Assembly: GCA_964406945.1 (NCBI GenBank)
Contig: CAYOTO010000041.1
Location: 1-27,526, forward strand
DNA: 27,526 nt
Direction: 5' to 3'
Origin: UBA2266 sp964406945
GTDB taxonomy: Bacteria > Planctomycetota > Phycisphaerae > Sedimentisphaerales > Anaerobacaceae
Shown: one piece after another, positions 1 through 8,809 of the stretch
How the letters are laid out: every line of letters starts with the position of its first letter
Position numbering within the stretch: position 1 is the stretch's first letter
The notes under the pieces: generated by a model
What the model was told of the DNA's origin: nothing
The model's input: the letters and a program-made list of their open reading frames with translations, nothing else
Databases searched by the model: none
Program-made: the position numbers and the translations under genes

Positions 1-198
1 TTATCTTATAGGATATGGAAAAATCGGTCAAGAAAAAAAAGAGTTCTGACCGGATTATGATGTACGAAGATGATGCAGCAAAAACGGTGTTTCCCCCTTT
101 GTTAAGACACAGCCATGGCCCGGTCAGATCGATTTGCGCCCTTTACAAAACCAGCTTTGCCCCAAAACCCGGCCGCCCGCAACCGGCTTAACAAACCA
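1..198. other. left-edge non-coding stretch
   Basis: This AT-richer stretch lies downstream of the leftward DUF6786 gene. A 58-codon frame starts at 15 and ends at 191, but it lacks a properly spaced ribosome binding site and resembles nothing I know. I see no supportable gene here. Confidence 0.5.
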
Positions 199-233
199 GG
201 CCGTGCGGAACCGTTTTCCAGCCCCGCACGGCC
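199..233 (-). terminator. stem-loop terminator candidate after the DUF6786 gene
   Basis: A perfect 10-bp GC-rich inverted repeat (GGCCGTGCGG at 199-208 pairing with 224-233) encloses a 15-nt loop. It begins 28 nt past the stop codon of the leftward gene. Read leftward, it is followed by a loosely T-rich tract (TGGTTTGTT) rather than a clean T run, so it is a plausible but not canonical intrinsic terminator. Confidence 0.55.
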
Positions 234-260
234 ATCTCTATTCAACACGCTGAACTTGAA

Positions 261-1529
261 TTACTGCCCCAGCCCGGCCTCAATCTCGGCCGTTGTAACG
301 CCAAGAACCGCCTCGGAAACCTTATCCAGATCGGCCACATCACCCTGCAGATGGATCGTCCTGTGCGTGTGCGATATGCTCGCACCGGGCTCCAGAGCCG
401 CCGCCGGCGACGATGTTTCCAACTCATAAAACGGCCCCAGAGGCTCGGCCCCCGGCTCTGACGGACCGTCGTTATACGAATTCACGACATCCCCCGCATA
501 AGGCTCGTCCTGAAGCTCCCACATCGAATTGACGTAATCCGTCGCCCCCTCCGGCTTGGTGTACTGGACTATCGTCAGCACCTTGTTCTCCGCATCGTAA
601 CTGCCCAGAACCGGCTTGGCCCGCTGCGGAGTAAGCCCGATTTTGCTCCTGTATTTGCCGTCCCCGCTGAAATAGATCATTCCATCCTTGATCGCCAGCC
701 GCTCGGCCGGAACCTTGCCGAAATAGGCATCGTTCACCCGCGGCCCAAGCTCCTCCTCGCTGCCCTGCACGAACGGAATCGCCACCGTCGTCGAATCCGA
801 AGGATTGAACATGCCCAGAATCCAGATCGACAGCAGGCCCTTCTCCTTCGTCCAGGCAGCCTCACCCGTATTGGTCATCTTGTTCACAGACTCGAACGCG
901 ACCATTTTCACCCCGTCGCCCGGCGTTACGCCCAGTTTCTCCACCGCCTCAGCCTTGTCCAGAACCCGAATCTCCCGATCCACCTTAAGATCGAACTCCG
1001 TACCCGAGTAATTCACCAGCGACATTTGCTTCTTCAGGACCGCCGTATCGTCCGTACTCGAAACCAGCTCGAACGCCTCGGTATCGATCGGCGCAGGCGT
1101 ATACCAGTGCTCCAGGTCGAAAGGCACATCTTTCTGGAAAAATATCGAATATTGCCCCCCTTCGGGCCCGATCCAGAACCTGTCCTCACCGCCGTAAACG
1201 TTTATATGCTCGGCGAACTCGCCGGATTCGAACAACTCCCGGTTTATCCATCCGTAGCTCAGCCCCTCGTCCCCGTCGGCGCTGCTGGTCATCGCACGCC
1301 CCTGAATCTCCGGCAAAACCGCCAGCTTGCCCTTGCCGCTGCCGTCCGTCAGAATCACAACCTCCGTATGCTCCTTCAAGAACGCAACATCGCCACCAAA
1401 CGTCCCTGCAGCCATTTCAGTCTCCTTGGCGTCTTTCGAGCCATTGCCGGTTTCTTTGGCCTTTTCGGCCTTGCAGCCGACCAGCCCAACCGCCAGACTC
1501 AGAATCACAACTAATCTCAGGGTTCTCAT
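261..1529 (-). CDS. DUF6786-family lipoprotein
   Basis: The 422-aa product starts with a lipoprotein signal: a charged tip, a hydrophobic stretch and a lipobox LVGC with Cys19 as the predicted lipidated residue. It is therefore probably membrane-anchored outside the cytoplasm. The rest matches my memory of the DUF6786 family, with the characteristic run of phrases DVAFLKEHTEVVIL, GRAMTSSADG, GLSYGWINRELF, GGEDRFWIGPEGGQ and PFDLEHWYTPAPIDTE. The family is common in planctomycetes and Bacteroidetes near carbohydrate genes. Its biochemical role is not known to me, though the fold may resemble sugar-binding or mutarotase-like beta-sandwiches (inference). The start is well supported by an AAGGAGA ribosome binding site about 7 nt upstream. 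The gene has its own promoter candidate at 1600-1628, which shares a motif with the GH51 gene, and a terminator candidate at 199-233. Confidence 0.85.
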   Translation of the reverse strand: MRTLRLVVILSLAVGLVGCKAEKAKETGNGSKDAKETEMAAGTFGGDVAFLKEHTEVVILTDGSGKGKLAVLPEIQGRAMTSSADGDEGLSYGWINRELFESGEFAEHINVYGGEDRFWIGPEGGQYSIFFQKDVPFDLEHWYTPAPIDTEAFELVSSTDDTAVLKKQMSLVNYSGTEFDLKVDREIRVLDKAEAVEKLGVTPGDGVKMVAFESVNKMTNTGEAAWTKEKGLLSIWILGMFNPSDSTTVAIPFVQGSEEELGPRVNDAYFGKVPAERLAIKDGMIYFSGDGKYRSKIGLTPQRAKPVLGSYDAENKVLTIVQYTKPEGATDYVNSMWELQDEPYAGDVVNSYNDGPSEPGAEPLGPFYELETSSPAAALEPGASISHTHRTIHLQGDVADLDKVSEAVLGVTTAEIEAGLGQ

Positions 1530-1599
1530 TGTCAGTCTCCTTACTCCTTTTCATTTGATCCAACATACATGCCGTCGCACAAACCGGCAAACAAACCCG

Positions 1600-1628
1600 A
1601 AAATATACCCCCTCCAACCCCCTGTCAA
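1600..1628 (-). promoter_or_regulatory. sigma70-like promoter for the DUF6786 gene
   Basis: On the minus strand a perfect TTGACA (complement of 1623-1628) is followed after 17 nt by TATTTT (complement of 1600-1605), or after 15 nt by the overlapping TATATT. The start codon lies about 70 nt downstream. The region from 1595 to 1621 is nearly identical to that upstream of the GH51 gene (17547-17571). Confidence 0.55.
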
Positions 1629-1720
1629 CAACACTTTTCCAACAAGTAGAGACGTATGGAAAGGCATGCAAAAATGGTATTGTTCAATTTTCTCTGTGCG
1701 TGGTATCTCAACCGCCCCCG

Positions 1721-2665
1721 CTAGAGACTGACGGTCGCGAGCCAGTTGGCCGCCATCACAGCGAAGTCGGCAAAATTGACGAGACAGTCCTCGTTAAGGT
1801 CTCCGGCCACTTCTTCCATGCAATCAGGCGGGACAGTGTCATCGTACTTCTTAATATCGTTGTATGTGCCAATGCTATCGAAATCGATTGTAAAGTAAGT
1901 GCTGTCGGCCCAGAACCCTGTTGCTTGCCCTGTGCCGGTTGGACCCCCGTACGGAACGACATCCAAATCGTGGCCGATCAGAGCCACTTCCCACTCGTAT
2001 TCGCCATCACCTGTATGTAGAGATCCGATTATGCCGCCTGACAACCGCACGACCGCTGCGCCTAGTTCAAGCCAAATCCCATCTACGATCCCACCAGTCA
2101 CCTGTACCCTGGCGGCATCGCTGCGGATACCGTCCACAACATCCATATAAATGCAGCCGACCTGACCTCCACTCACATTGACAGTAGCCGGTCCTAAAAG
2201 CTCTACCGAGCTGACGGTTCCCGCAAAGATATTGGCGACAGCCGTGCGGTAAGCATCGAAAGACCGAATCGTCGCCCGCTGCGACCGCGAATTGACTACC
2301 CCTCCGTACGCAAAAATATTAACTGCTGCATTTCCCAGCAAATCGATACTGCTCTTACCATAGCAGTACACATCAACGGGGGGATCCGAACTTGCGGAAA
2401 GCAGGAGGGAACTTGAATCGTAGGACCGTATTTGAGCAACCTTGCCGCCCGACATGTTGACGGTGCTGGAATCCATCGTGATTACTTCGCCAGCCTGCCC
2501 CCCGACCATATCCACCACGGTCTCATCGCCTTTGACAACGACAGTATCCCATACATCTCCGGGGTTAACGCTGCCGTTGCTGTTAAAGACCTTGGTCTGC
2601 CCGTTGCATATTGCCGCCGATCCCGCCAACGTCAAAACCCAGACCGTTCGCGTAAGCCTGTCCAT
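1721..2665 (-). CDS. exported repeat protein with dockerin-like C-terminus
   Basis: The 314-aa product has an N-terminal signal peptide (about residues 1-22, ending near ICNGQ). The central part is rich in short beta-strand-like repeats with alternating Val, Ser, Gly and Asn (for example STVNMSGGKVAQI, ATVNVSGGQVGCI, GAAVVRLSGGIIG). This pattern resembles the solenoids of beta-helix surface proteins. The C-terminus, about residues 286-307, reads DLNEDCLVNFADFAVMAANW, a single Ca-loop dockerin-like motif (D-x-N-x-D) of the type that ends many secreted Phycisphaerae proteins. It probably serves in surface anchoring or sorting (inference). Only one loop is present, whereas classical dockerins have two. 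The start is supported by GGAGGA about 7 nt upstream. No enzymatic domain is visible. Confidence 0.75.
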   Translation of the reverse strand: MDRLTRTVWVLTLAGSAAICNGQTKVFNSNGSVNPGDVWDTVVVKGDETVVDMVGGQAGEVITMDSSTVNMSGGKVAQIRSYDSSSLLLSASSDPPVDVYCYGKSSIDLLGNAAVNIFAYGGVVNSRSQRATIRSFDAYRTAVANIFAGTVSSVELLGPATVNVSGGQVGCIYMDVVDGIRSDAARVQVTGGIVDGIWLELGAAVVRLSGGIIGSLHTGDGEYEWEVALIGHDLDVVPYGGPTGTGQATGFWADSTYFTIDFDSIGTYNDIKKYDDTVPPDCMEEVAGDLNEDCLVNFADFAVMAANWLATVSL

Positions 2666-2986
2666 TTTTCTATCCTCCAGAAGGTAAGTGATTACTTTGG
2701 ACTCTGCATAAGGAGTGCAGAGAGATTGATCAACTCTAAAGCTGCACAGAAGGCGATACTCGCCCGCCGGTCCGGCCGGATCAGTGCCGCAGCAAGAGAA
2801 TCACCTTGCTGCTGTCCCGGTACGTACAGCAGGCGCGGACCGCACTTTCAGCCATATAAACGCTATTATGCCAAATAGTCAGTATACCACAAGCGCAGTG
2901 CCACAGTCAAGAAATATCCTCGACACAATTTGTCCACCTCAAGACTGTCGCCGCAAGTCATACAAAGAAAAATCCTCGTAAAAGTC
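2666..2986. other. intergenic stretch between divergent genes
   Basis: This stretch separates the leftward dockerin-tailed gene from the rightward spermidine-synthase-like gene. On the minus strand TTGATC, 17 nt, TATGCA forms a weak promoter candidate for the dockerin-tailed gene around 2710-2735. I see no RNA gene or repeat. Confidence 0.35.
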
Positions 2987-3016
2987 TTGACAAAGTCGGT
3001 GCAGTTGCGCAATAAT
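2987..3016 (+). promoter_or_regulatory. sigma70-like promoter for the spermidine-synthase-like gene
   Basis: A perfect TTGACA (2987-2992) is followed after 18 nt by AATAAT (3011-3016). Initiation near 3023 would give a 5' leader of about 150 nt before the start codon at 3173. The leader shows no riboswitch I recognise. Confidence 0.5.
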
Positions 3017-3172
3017 AGGTCATAGGCTGATCAAGACCACGTGTATCTACAGACGCACGGTACGGGCCCTGCGGACAAGGCCTCGGGCTGAGCTTCTATA
3101 GTCTCTGCCTTCGTGCGTGCGGGCAATTGTGCGTCCAGCCATGGCTGTGGCTGGCTTGATGCGGAGTCTGCT

Positions 3173-6100
3173 ATGACCGCAAAGCTGTCCTCAAGAGCGG
3201 GCGCTGTGCGGGGGATAGCGCTGGCAGTCTTTCTGGTATCCGGCATCACCGGCCTCGTCTACGAAGTCGCCTGGACACGCTGTTTCGGCACCGTATTCGG
3301 CAACACAGTCTTCGCCGCCAGCACCGTTCTCACCTCATTCATGCTTGGCCTGGCCCTCGGCAGCTACCTCCTCGCCCGCCGCGCCGAAAAAACCGCCAAA
3401 CCCCTCAAACTCTATGCCCTGCTCGAACTCGCCATAGGTCTCTACGCCCTGCTATTTCCCTTCATCCTGAACCTCACCGACGCCTTCTACACCGCATTCT
3501 ACCGCTCCCTCACCCCCTCGTTCTACATCCTGAGCATAGTCCGTTTCACACTCTCGGCCCTCATACTCCTGCCGCCGACCGCAATGATGGGAGGCACGCT
3601 TCCGGTTCTCATCGCCTTCTGGACCCGCCGCACCGCGGCCGACAGAACCGCCGGCAGGGCCGTAAGTCTGCTCTACGCCGTCAACTCGTTCGGAGCCGTC
3701 ATCGGCTGTTTCACCGCCGGCTATTTCCTGCTACGCTTCTTCGGGATACGCTCCACCATCCACATCGCCGCCGCCGCCAATATCGCAATCGCACTGCTGG
3801 CCTTCGCCCTCTCACCCTTCTCCACCCACAAGCCCGCCGCCGAATCCAGCACTTCGAAAAAAAAAGCCCGCCGAAAAAAATCACGCAAAAAAGCATCCAA
3901 ACAAAGACAATCACAAGCCCCCGCTCACGTCATTACGACTACGCAACGCCCCTTCACCCGCACCGCCGTACTCCTGACAATCGCCGCCGCCGGTTTCTGC
4001 TCGCTCGCGCTCGAGGTCCTCTGGACCCGCGTACTCGTCTTCGTCGTCGGAACCAGCGTATACGCCTTCGCCTGCATGCTCACATGCTTCATACTCGGCA
4101 TCGCACTCGGCAGCCTACTCTGCTCGACGTTCATCAACCGCATCAAACGTCCCATCCTCGCCGTCTCAATCCTCGAAGCCCTAATCGCCCTGGCCGCCCT
4201 GGCCTCACTGCCCGTGCTCGCCCTGCTCTGGGGCATCGACTATGAACTCATCTCCAGACTCGAATCACCCGATTTCTGGCGAGAAGTTTCCATCCACTTC
4301 TTCGACGCCGCCGCCATCCTGCTTGTCCCCACCATCCTGATGGGCATCGCATTCCCCATCGCTGTCCGCGCCTGCACCTTCACCGGGTACTCCGCTCCGG
4401 CCGCCACCGGCCGTGTCTACGCCGCCAACACCCTTGGCTGCGTCCTGGGCGCGTTCGCCGCCGGTTTCATTCTTATCCCCGCCCTCGGCCTCAGAACCGC
4501 CTTCCTCGCCGTCGCAGCCCTCCAACTGACCGCCGCCGTCTTCATATTCCACTTCGCCGAAATCCGTTGGCGACGCCTGCGCCCCGCCGCGATTGTCGCC
4601 GCCGCAGCCGTCATATTCACCGCTTTCGCCGCCGTACCCCCCGATATATTCCTCCGCACCATGAACACCTTCCACCACCCAAGCGAAATCATATACATCC
4701 AGGACGACGTCACCGGGACCATTACCGTCCACAATCTGCCCGACGGAGACCGCCTCATAGCCATTGACGGCGTCGATGTCGCCGGCGTGGATTTCATGCT
4801 CCGAACCACTCAGAAACTCCAGGCCTACGTCCCCCTGCTCATCCACCCCCAACCCGAAAAAGTAGTCCAGATCGGATTCGGCAGCGGCGAAACCTGCGGC
4901 ATAGGTCTCGCCCTCGACGTCCCCGACTACCGCATCGTCGACGTCTGCCCCGGAATCTTCACCGCCGGCCGCTTCTTCGAGGATATAAACCGCGGCGCCT
5001 ACAAAGATCCCCGCCTCGAAAAGATCATCATGGACGGCAAAAACTTCGTCAAACTCACCCCCGAAAGATTCGACATCATAATGAACGATTCCACCTACCC
5101 CGGAACCACCGGCAGCTCCGCTCTCTACACCTACGACCACTTCGCCCAGTGCCGCGACCGCCTCACCCCCGGCGGCATCCAGTCCTGCTGGATGCCCCTC
5201 GACCTGCGACCCGCCGATTTCCGGATAATACTCCGCAGTTTCCAGGCCGCCATGCCCTACTGCAGCCTCTGGATGGCCGACAACTGCCTCAACAAACACG
5301 CAGTCCTCGTAGGCTCTGCCGAACCCATGAAACTCGACCTGGCCCGAATCCGCGCCGCCTTCGGAAATCCCGTAATCGCCGCGGACCTGGCAGAAATCAA
5401 CATCCACAACGAGTACGACTTCCTCGACTGCTTCGTCTCCGGACCCGAAGCAATCCGTGCAATGGCCGGCCCGGGCCCGCTGAACACCGACGACCACCCC
5501 GCCCTCGAATTCGGCGCCGCGATCACCAGGGACATCCAAACCTGCTGGCAACTGATCCTCGCGGCAATCGCCAGGACCCACTCCCCCGTCACCGAACACG
5601 TCGACACATCGGCGTTGACTCGCGCCGAAGCCCGCAAGGCCCGCGACACCCTCGACAGCTACTTTCGCGCCACGACCCACGTCCTCCACGGACAGCTCGC
5701 CATTATGGACGGCGACGCCGACCGCCTCCAACACCATTTCGACCTCGCAAAAAAGATCAACCCTCGCGACCGGGACATCGAAGCCTGCATGAATGAAATC
5801 CGCACCGAGCGCGACGCCCTGCTCGAACAGATCGCCGTCGAGCCCGCAAGCACTCAGCTCCGCGCCCGCGTGGCCAGACGCCACATGCTCCTGGAAGAAT
5901 ACACCGCCGCCGCCCAACATTACAGGGCCTACCTCGCAATCGAGCCGGGCAATCCCGGGGTGCTCAACAACCTCGGCCTGTGTCTGCGAAAAACCAACCG
6001 CCCCGCCGAGGCCCTCGCCGTTTTCCGCCGCGCCCTCGATATCAACCCGAACCTGCTCGCCGCAAATTACAATGCCGCAAGCCTCTGCGCCCGGCTCGGC

Positions 6101-6343
6101 GACACGAAAACCGCCGCAAAATACTACGAGCGCACCGCATCCCTCTGCCCGCCCGAGTACCGCCCCCGCTACTATGAAGAACTCGCCTCCGCATACGCCG
6201 ACCACAACCAGATCAAAAATGCCCTCGCCGCCCTCGACAAGGCCATAGCCCTCGCAGCCCCCGATCCGACCCTGCAGGATAAACTAAAAGCCCGCAAAAA
6301 ATCCCTCATCCACCCCCCTTCCTCCTTCAGCGCCTCCAACTAA
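3173..6343 (+). CDS. fused membrane-transporter-like / spermidine-synthase-like protein with C-terminal TPRs
   Basis: The 1056-aa product begins with a block of about six hydrophobic helices (residues ~12-215, with SGITGLVYEVAWTR and LGLALGSYLLAR). A Lys/Arg-rich linker follows (~225-250). A second, similar helical block (~258-500, ALEVLWTR, GIALGS) leads into a spermidine-synthase-like Rossmann domain (~508-790, nucleotide-binding motif GFGSGE near 568-573). A tail of TPR-like repeats ends the protein (~890-1050, for example PGVLNNLGLCLRKTNRPAEA). The fused MFS/spermidine-synthase-like family is widespread in environmental bacteria, but its substrate is unsettled and true polyamine synthesis should not be assumed. 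A start 60 nt upstream (3113) is in frame, but residues 1-20 from there are non-hydrophobic and Cys-rich. The ATG at 3173, preceded by GGAG, gives the family-like N-terminus. The two helical halves look like an internal duplication. Confidence 0.8.
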   Translation: MTAKLSSRAGAVRGIALAVFLVSGITGLVYEVAWTRCFGTVFGNTVFAASTVLTSFMLGLALGSYLLARRAEKTAKPLKLYALLELAIGLYALLFPFILNLTDAFYTAFYRSLTPSFYILSIVRFTLSALILLPPTAMMGGTLPVLIAFWTRRTAADRTAGRAVSLLYAVNSFGAVIGCFTAGYFLLRFFGIRSTIHIAAAANIAIALLAFALSPFSTHKPAAESSTSKKKARRKKSRKKASKQRQSQAPAHVITTTQRPFTRTAVLLTIAAAGFCSLALEVLWTRVLVFVVGTSVYAFACMLTCFILGIALGSLLCSTFINRIKRPILAVSILEALIALAALASLPVLALLWGIDYELISRLESPDFWREVSIHFFDAAAILLVPTILMGIAFPIAVRACTFTGYSAPAATGRVYAANTLGCVLGAFAAGFILIPALGLRTAFLAVAALQLTAAVFIFHFAEIRWRRLRPAAIVAAAAVIFTAFAAVPPDIFLRTMNTFHHPSEIIYIQDDVTGTITVHNLPDGDRLIAIDGVDVAGVDFMLRTTQKLQAYVPLLIHPQPEKVVQIGFGSGETCGIGLALDVPDYRIVDVCPGIFTAGRFFEDINRGAYKDPRLEKIIMDGKNFVKLTPERFDIIMNDSTYPGTTGSSALYTYDHFAQCRDRLTPGGIQSCWMPLDLRPADFRIILRSFQAAMPYCSLWMADNCLNKHAVLVGSAEPMKLDLARIRAAFGNPVIAADLAEINIHNEYDFLDCFVSGPEAIRAMAGPGPLNTDDHPALEFGAAITRDIQTCWQLILAAIARTHSPVTEHVDTSALTRAEARKARDTLDSYFRATTHVLHGQLAIMDGDADRLQHHFDLAKKINPRDRDIEACMNEIRTERDALLEQIAVEPASTQLRARVARRHMLLEEYTAAAQHYRAYLAIEPGNPGVLNNLGLCLRKTNRPAEALAVFRRALDINPNLLAANYNAASLCARLGDTKTAAKYYERTASLCPPEYRPRYYEELASAYADHNQIKNALAALDKAIALAAPDPTLQDKLKARKKSLIHPPSSFSASN

Positions 6344-6363
6344 CCCCCTCCCAAGCCGAATAT

Positions 6364-6810
6364 GTCATCCTGAGCGCAGCGAAGAGCCTGCCCTGAGCCT
6401 GTCGAAGGAATCTGGCCTCCGCATGAGAACAAACGAACCGCGGATGTACACGCATTTGCACGGAACACTGAAAGGAACCGCTGTTTTAAATCCGTGCCCC
6501 TCCGTGCTAATCCGTGGTTAACACCGGAAAGCCTGTCACCCTGAGCGCAGCGAAGGATCTGGCCATCGAATGAGACGCCACCACAGCAATCACCAGATAC
6601 GCCCCGAGCCGGCGAAACATTTCATACTCTATACTTTTGAATCTTTACTTGAGTCACTTATCATCCTCAGCACATCTAAGCCTCCCGCCCAGCCGTTTGA
6701 TGAATTTGGTAATTCGAATTTGTTTCGGATTTCGATATTCGACATTCGAATTTCGCCATTAATATTGTCATCCTGAGCGCAGCGAAGGATCTGGGCATCG
6801 AATGAAACAT
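6364..6810. repeat. composite interspersed repeat cluster A
   Basis: This non-coding stretch between the 1056-aa gene and the sulfatase is built from modules that recur elsewhere in the window. The sequence GTCATCCTGAGCGCAGCGAA starts at 6364 and 6767, with a one-base variant at 6535. A module of the type ACCACGGAT...ATCCGTGGTTAAC lies at about 6430-6522. A third module of about 69 bp lies at 6631-6698 and is nearly repeated at 8810-8879. The first copy has the extended form with CCTGCCCTGAGCCTGTCGAA. I see no gene here. Confidence 0.85.
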
Positions 6811-6885
6811 CACCGCAGCAATCGCGAACCCCTGAACCGGCAAACCATTTTTTACTTTATCCCTTTTTAATTGTTTACAGAGAAA

Positions 6886-8469
6886 CTACTCCTCGTCGGC
6901 ATCGAGCGGTCGCTGGCCTTCGAAGGCCCCCCATGCCATGCGGTCCGGGTAGTTCTTGTCCTTCTTATATATCTCCGGATCGTAGTCCGGATTGATCTTC
7001 GGGATGCGGGCGCCTACCTGTTTGAAATAGCCCATCATCTCATCGTATAGCTTGCGATGCTCTTGCGGGTGCTCTGGGGCAATGTTCTTAACTTCGCCTT
7101 CGTCAACTGAGAGATCGAACAGCATGGGCAGATCCGGGCGATCGTAGAAGTGAAGCACCTTGTGTGATCCCGAGACGATCGCGGAATGCGGCATGCTTGT
7201 GCGGTAGTGCGGGTAATGGAAGTAGAGGTAGCGGTTCCGGAAGGCGGCGTCGCAAGTCTCACCGGCCATGTAATCTGCGAGGCTGACGCCGTCGATGTTT
7301 TGCAGTTTACGTGGATCGCCTCCGGCCCAGTCCACGAAGGTGGGCAGCAGGTCGTAGTTGACGACGTTTGCGGTAAACACCGAGCCGGGCTTGATCCCCG
7401 GACCTCTGGCGATCATGGGCACGCGAATGCCGCCCTGCCAGACCCACCATTTTCCGCCGTGTAGCGGTTGGGTGAGTCCGGGCAGGAACTTGTGACGATA
7501 GCCGTTGTCGCCCATCATGATCACGTACGTGTTGCCTTCGATGCCGAGTTCCTTGATCTTGTCTAGCACGGCGCCGATCCGGCCATCGAGGTCATGGCCC
7601 ATGCCCAGCCAGATCGCGGGATCGGACTTTCGGGATATCGTCTCAGCCGTCTGTCCGGCCTCCTTGTAGTAGGCCTGCACGGCCGGGTGGTTGATGTACT
7701 TGTTGCGGGTCTCGGGCAGGCATTCGCGGCCTTCGTGCATCGCGTAGTGCGATATCTGGAGATAGAACGGCCTGCTCTCCTTGACCTGCTGCTCCATGAA
7801 GCCGATCGCCTTCTCGGTGATGCTGAACATCAGTTTGGGGTCGGCGACGGTGTCCGGCTGGCGTCTCATCCCGGCCAGTGTGTTGCCCGGCTTGTTCGTT
7901 GTGTCGCCATCGTGCAAGACGTATCCCTCGTCGCCGGGATCGCCTCTCATGTGCCATTTACCAATGTGGGCGCTGACATAGCCCAGAGGTTTCAGTGCCT
8001 CCGGAATAGTCACGGCATCGGCGTCGATCGTCATGTCCGAGACGCAGGGCACAACGGGGAAACCTTTGAATTTCTTCTCATTGTAGTACTCCTGTCCGAA
8101 CGAATTCATGAAGACGGTAAAGCCGTTGCGGGCCGAAGACTGACCGGTCTGCACGCACACGCGTGCGGGCGAACATTGCGGGGACGCATAGGCATTGCTG
8201 AACTTCATGCCATCGCGGGCCAGTTTCTCAACGTTGGGCATTCGCAGGACGGGCATGTGCGAGTTGTCCATCGCATCGTCCATGTGGACCGGCGTACCAT
8301 TCCAGGCCCAGTCGTCGATGTAGAGCAGGACGATGTTCGGCTTGTCCGTCGAGGCAGCCTTCGAATGGCGGTTTGCGGATTGCTCGCCGGCTGCGGCGAA
8401 GCGGCCCAGCGTCGATGCGCCGGCGACCAAAACACACTGTTTCAAGAAATCTCTGCGGTCTGTTCTCAT
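6886..8469 (-). CDS. Tat-exported sulfatase (arylsulfatase family)
   Basis: The 527-aa product is a type I (formylglycine) sulfatase that should hydrolyse sulfate esters outside the cytoplasm. The N-terminus has a twin-arginine signal (RRDFLK, residues 5-10, then a hydrophobic stretch to about residue 27). The metal-binding start NIVLLYIDDW (residues 45-54, Asp52/Asp53) is followed by the formylglycine motif C-S-P-A-R with Cys99. GKWHMRG and the late metal motif MMGDNGY are also present, and the length is normal for the family. Such enzymes usually act on sulfated polysaccharides in marine planctomycetes. The substrate here cannot be read from sequence. A strong AGGAAGGAAAG ribosome binding site precedes the start. 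The gene stands alone between two related repeat clusters, which could have served in its gain or movement (inference). No maturation enzyme gene is in the window. Confidence 0.93.
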   Translation of the reverse strand: MRTDRRDFLKQCVLVAGASTLGRFAAAGEQSANRHSKAASTDKPNIVLLYIDDWAWNGTPVHMDDAMDNSHMPVLRMPNVEKLARDGMKFSNAYASPQCSPARVCVQTGQSSARNGFTVFMNSFGQEYYNEKKFKGFPVVPCVSDMTIDADAVTIPEALKPLGYVSAHIGKWHMRGDPGDEGYVLHDGDTTNKPGNTLAGMRRQPDTVADPKLMFSITEKAIGFMEQQVKESRPFYLQISHYAMHEGRECLPETRNKYINHPAVQAYYKEAGQTAETISRKSDPAIWLGMGHDLDGRIGAVLDKIKELGIEGNTYVIMMGDNGYRHKFLPGLTQPLHGGKWWVWQGGIRVPMIARGPGIKPGSVFTANVVNYDLLPTFVDWAGGDPRKLQNIDGVSLADYMAGETCDAAFRNRYLYFHYPHYRTSMPHSAIVSGSHKVLHFYDRPDLPMLFDLSVDEGEVKNIAPEHPQEHRKLYDEMMGYFKQVGARIPKINPDYDPEIYKKDKNYPDRMAWGAFEGQRPLDADEE

Positions 8470-8809
8470 GGCAACTTTCCTTCCTGCAGCGAATCCAGGC
8501 CTTTTAATCTACATCACGGCCGCTTTTCGCGTGGCAAGACAAATAATACCAGAACCCGGGCTTCGATTCTAATGTTATACGGGATTTCCCATTCTACAAC
8601 ATAATTTCCTCTGCTGCTCGCAACACAGTCAAAAATCAGGGACTCCGTTTCAAGGTGTCTGGTTCCCAACACGTCCGATACGCCTCCCAGAAAGGCCCCG
8701 AAAGCCCCTATTTCGCCGAGAACACTTCATTTCGACCGTCTTTCGACACACATCGACCTACTATCAAAGCACGGTTCTTTTGTCACTTACCACATGAGAA
8801 ATCCGGGTT
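8470..8809. other. upstream region of the sulfatase gene
   Basis: This intergenic stretch precedes the leftward sulfatase and should hold its promoter. I find no convincing -35/-10 pair and no gene. It runs directly into repeat cluster B. Confidence 0.4.

Noticed and set aside
15..191. 58-codon lysine-rich frame at the left edge
   Set aside because: AGGAT lies only one base before the ATG, there is no homology I recognise, and the end of the frame overlaps the low-content region before the terminator candidate.
4265..6205. 646-codon antisense frame inside the spermidine-synthase-like gene
   Set aside because: It results from strong third-position GC bias in the real gene, has a low-complexity Gly/Glu/Val composition and shows no domain or ribosome binding site.
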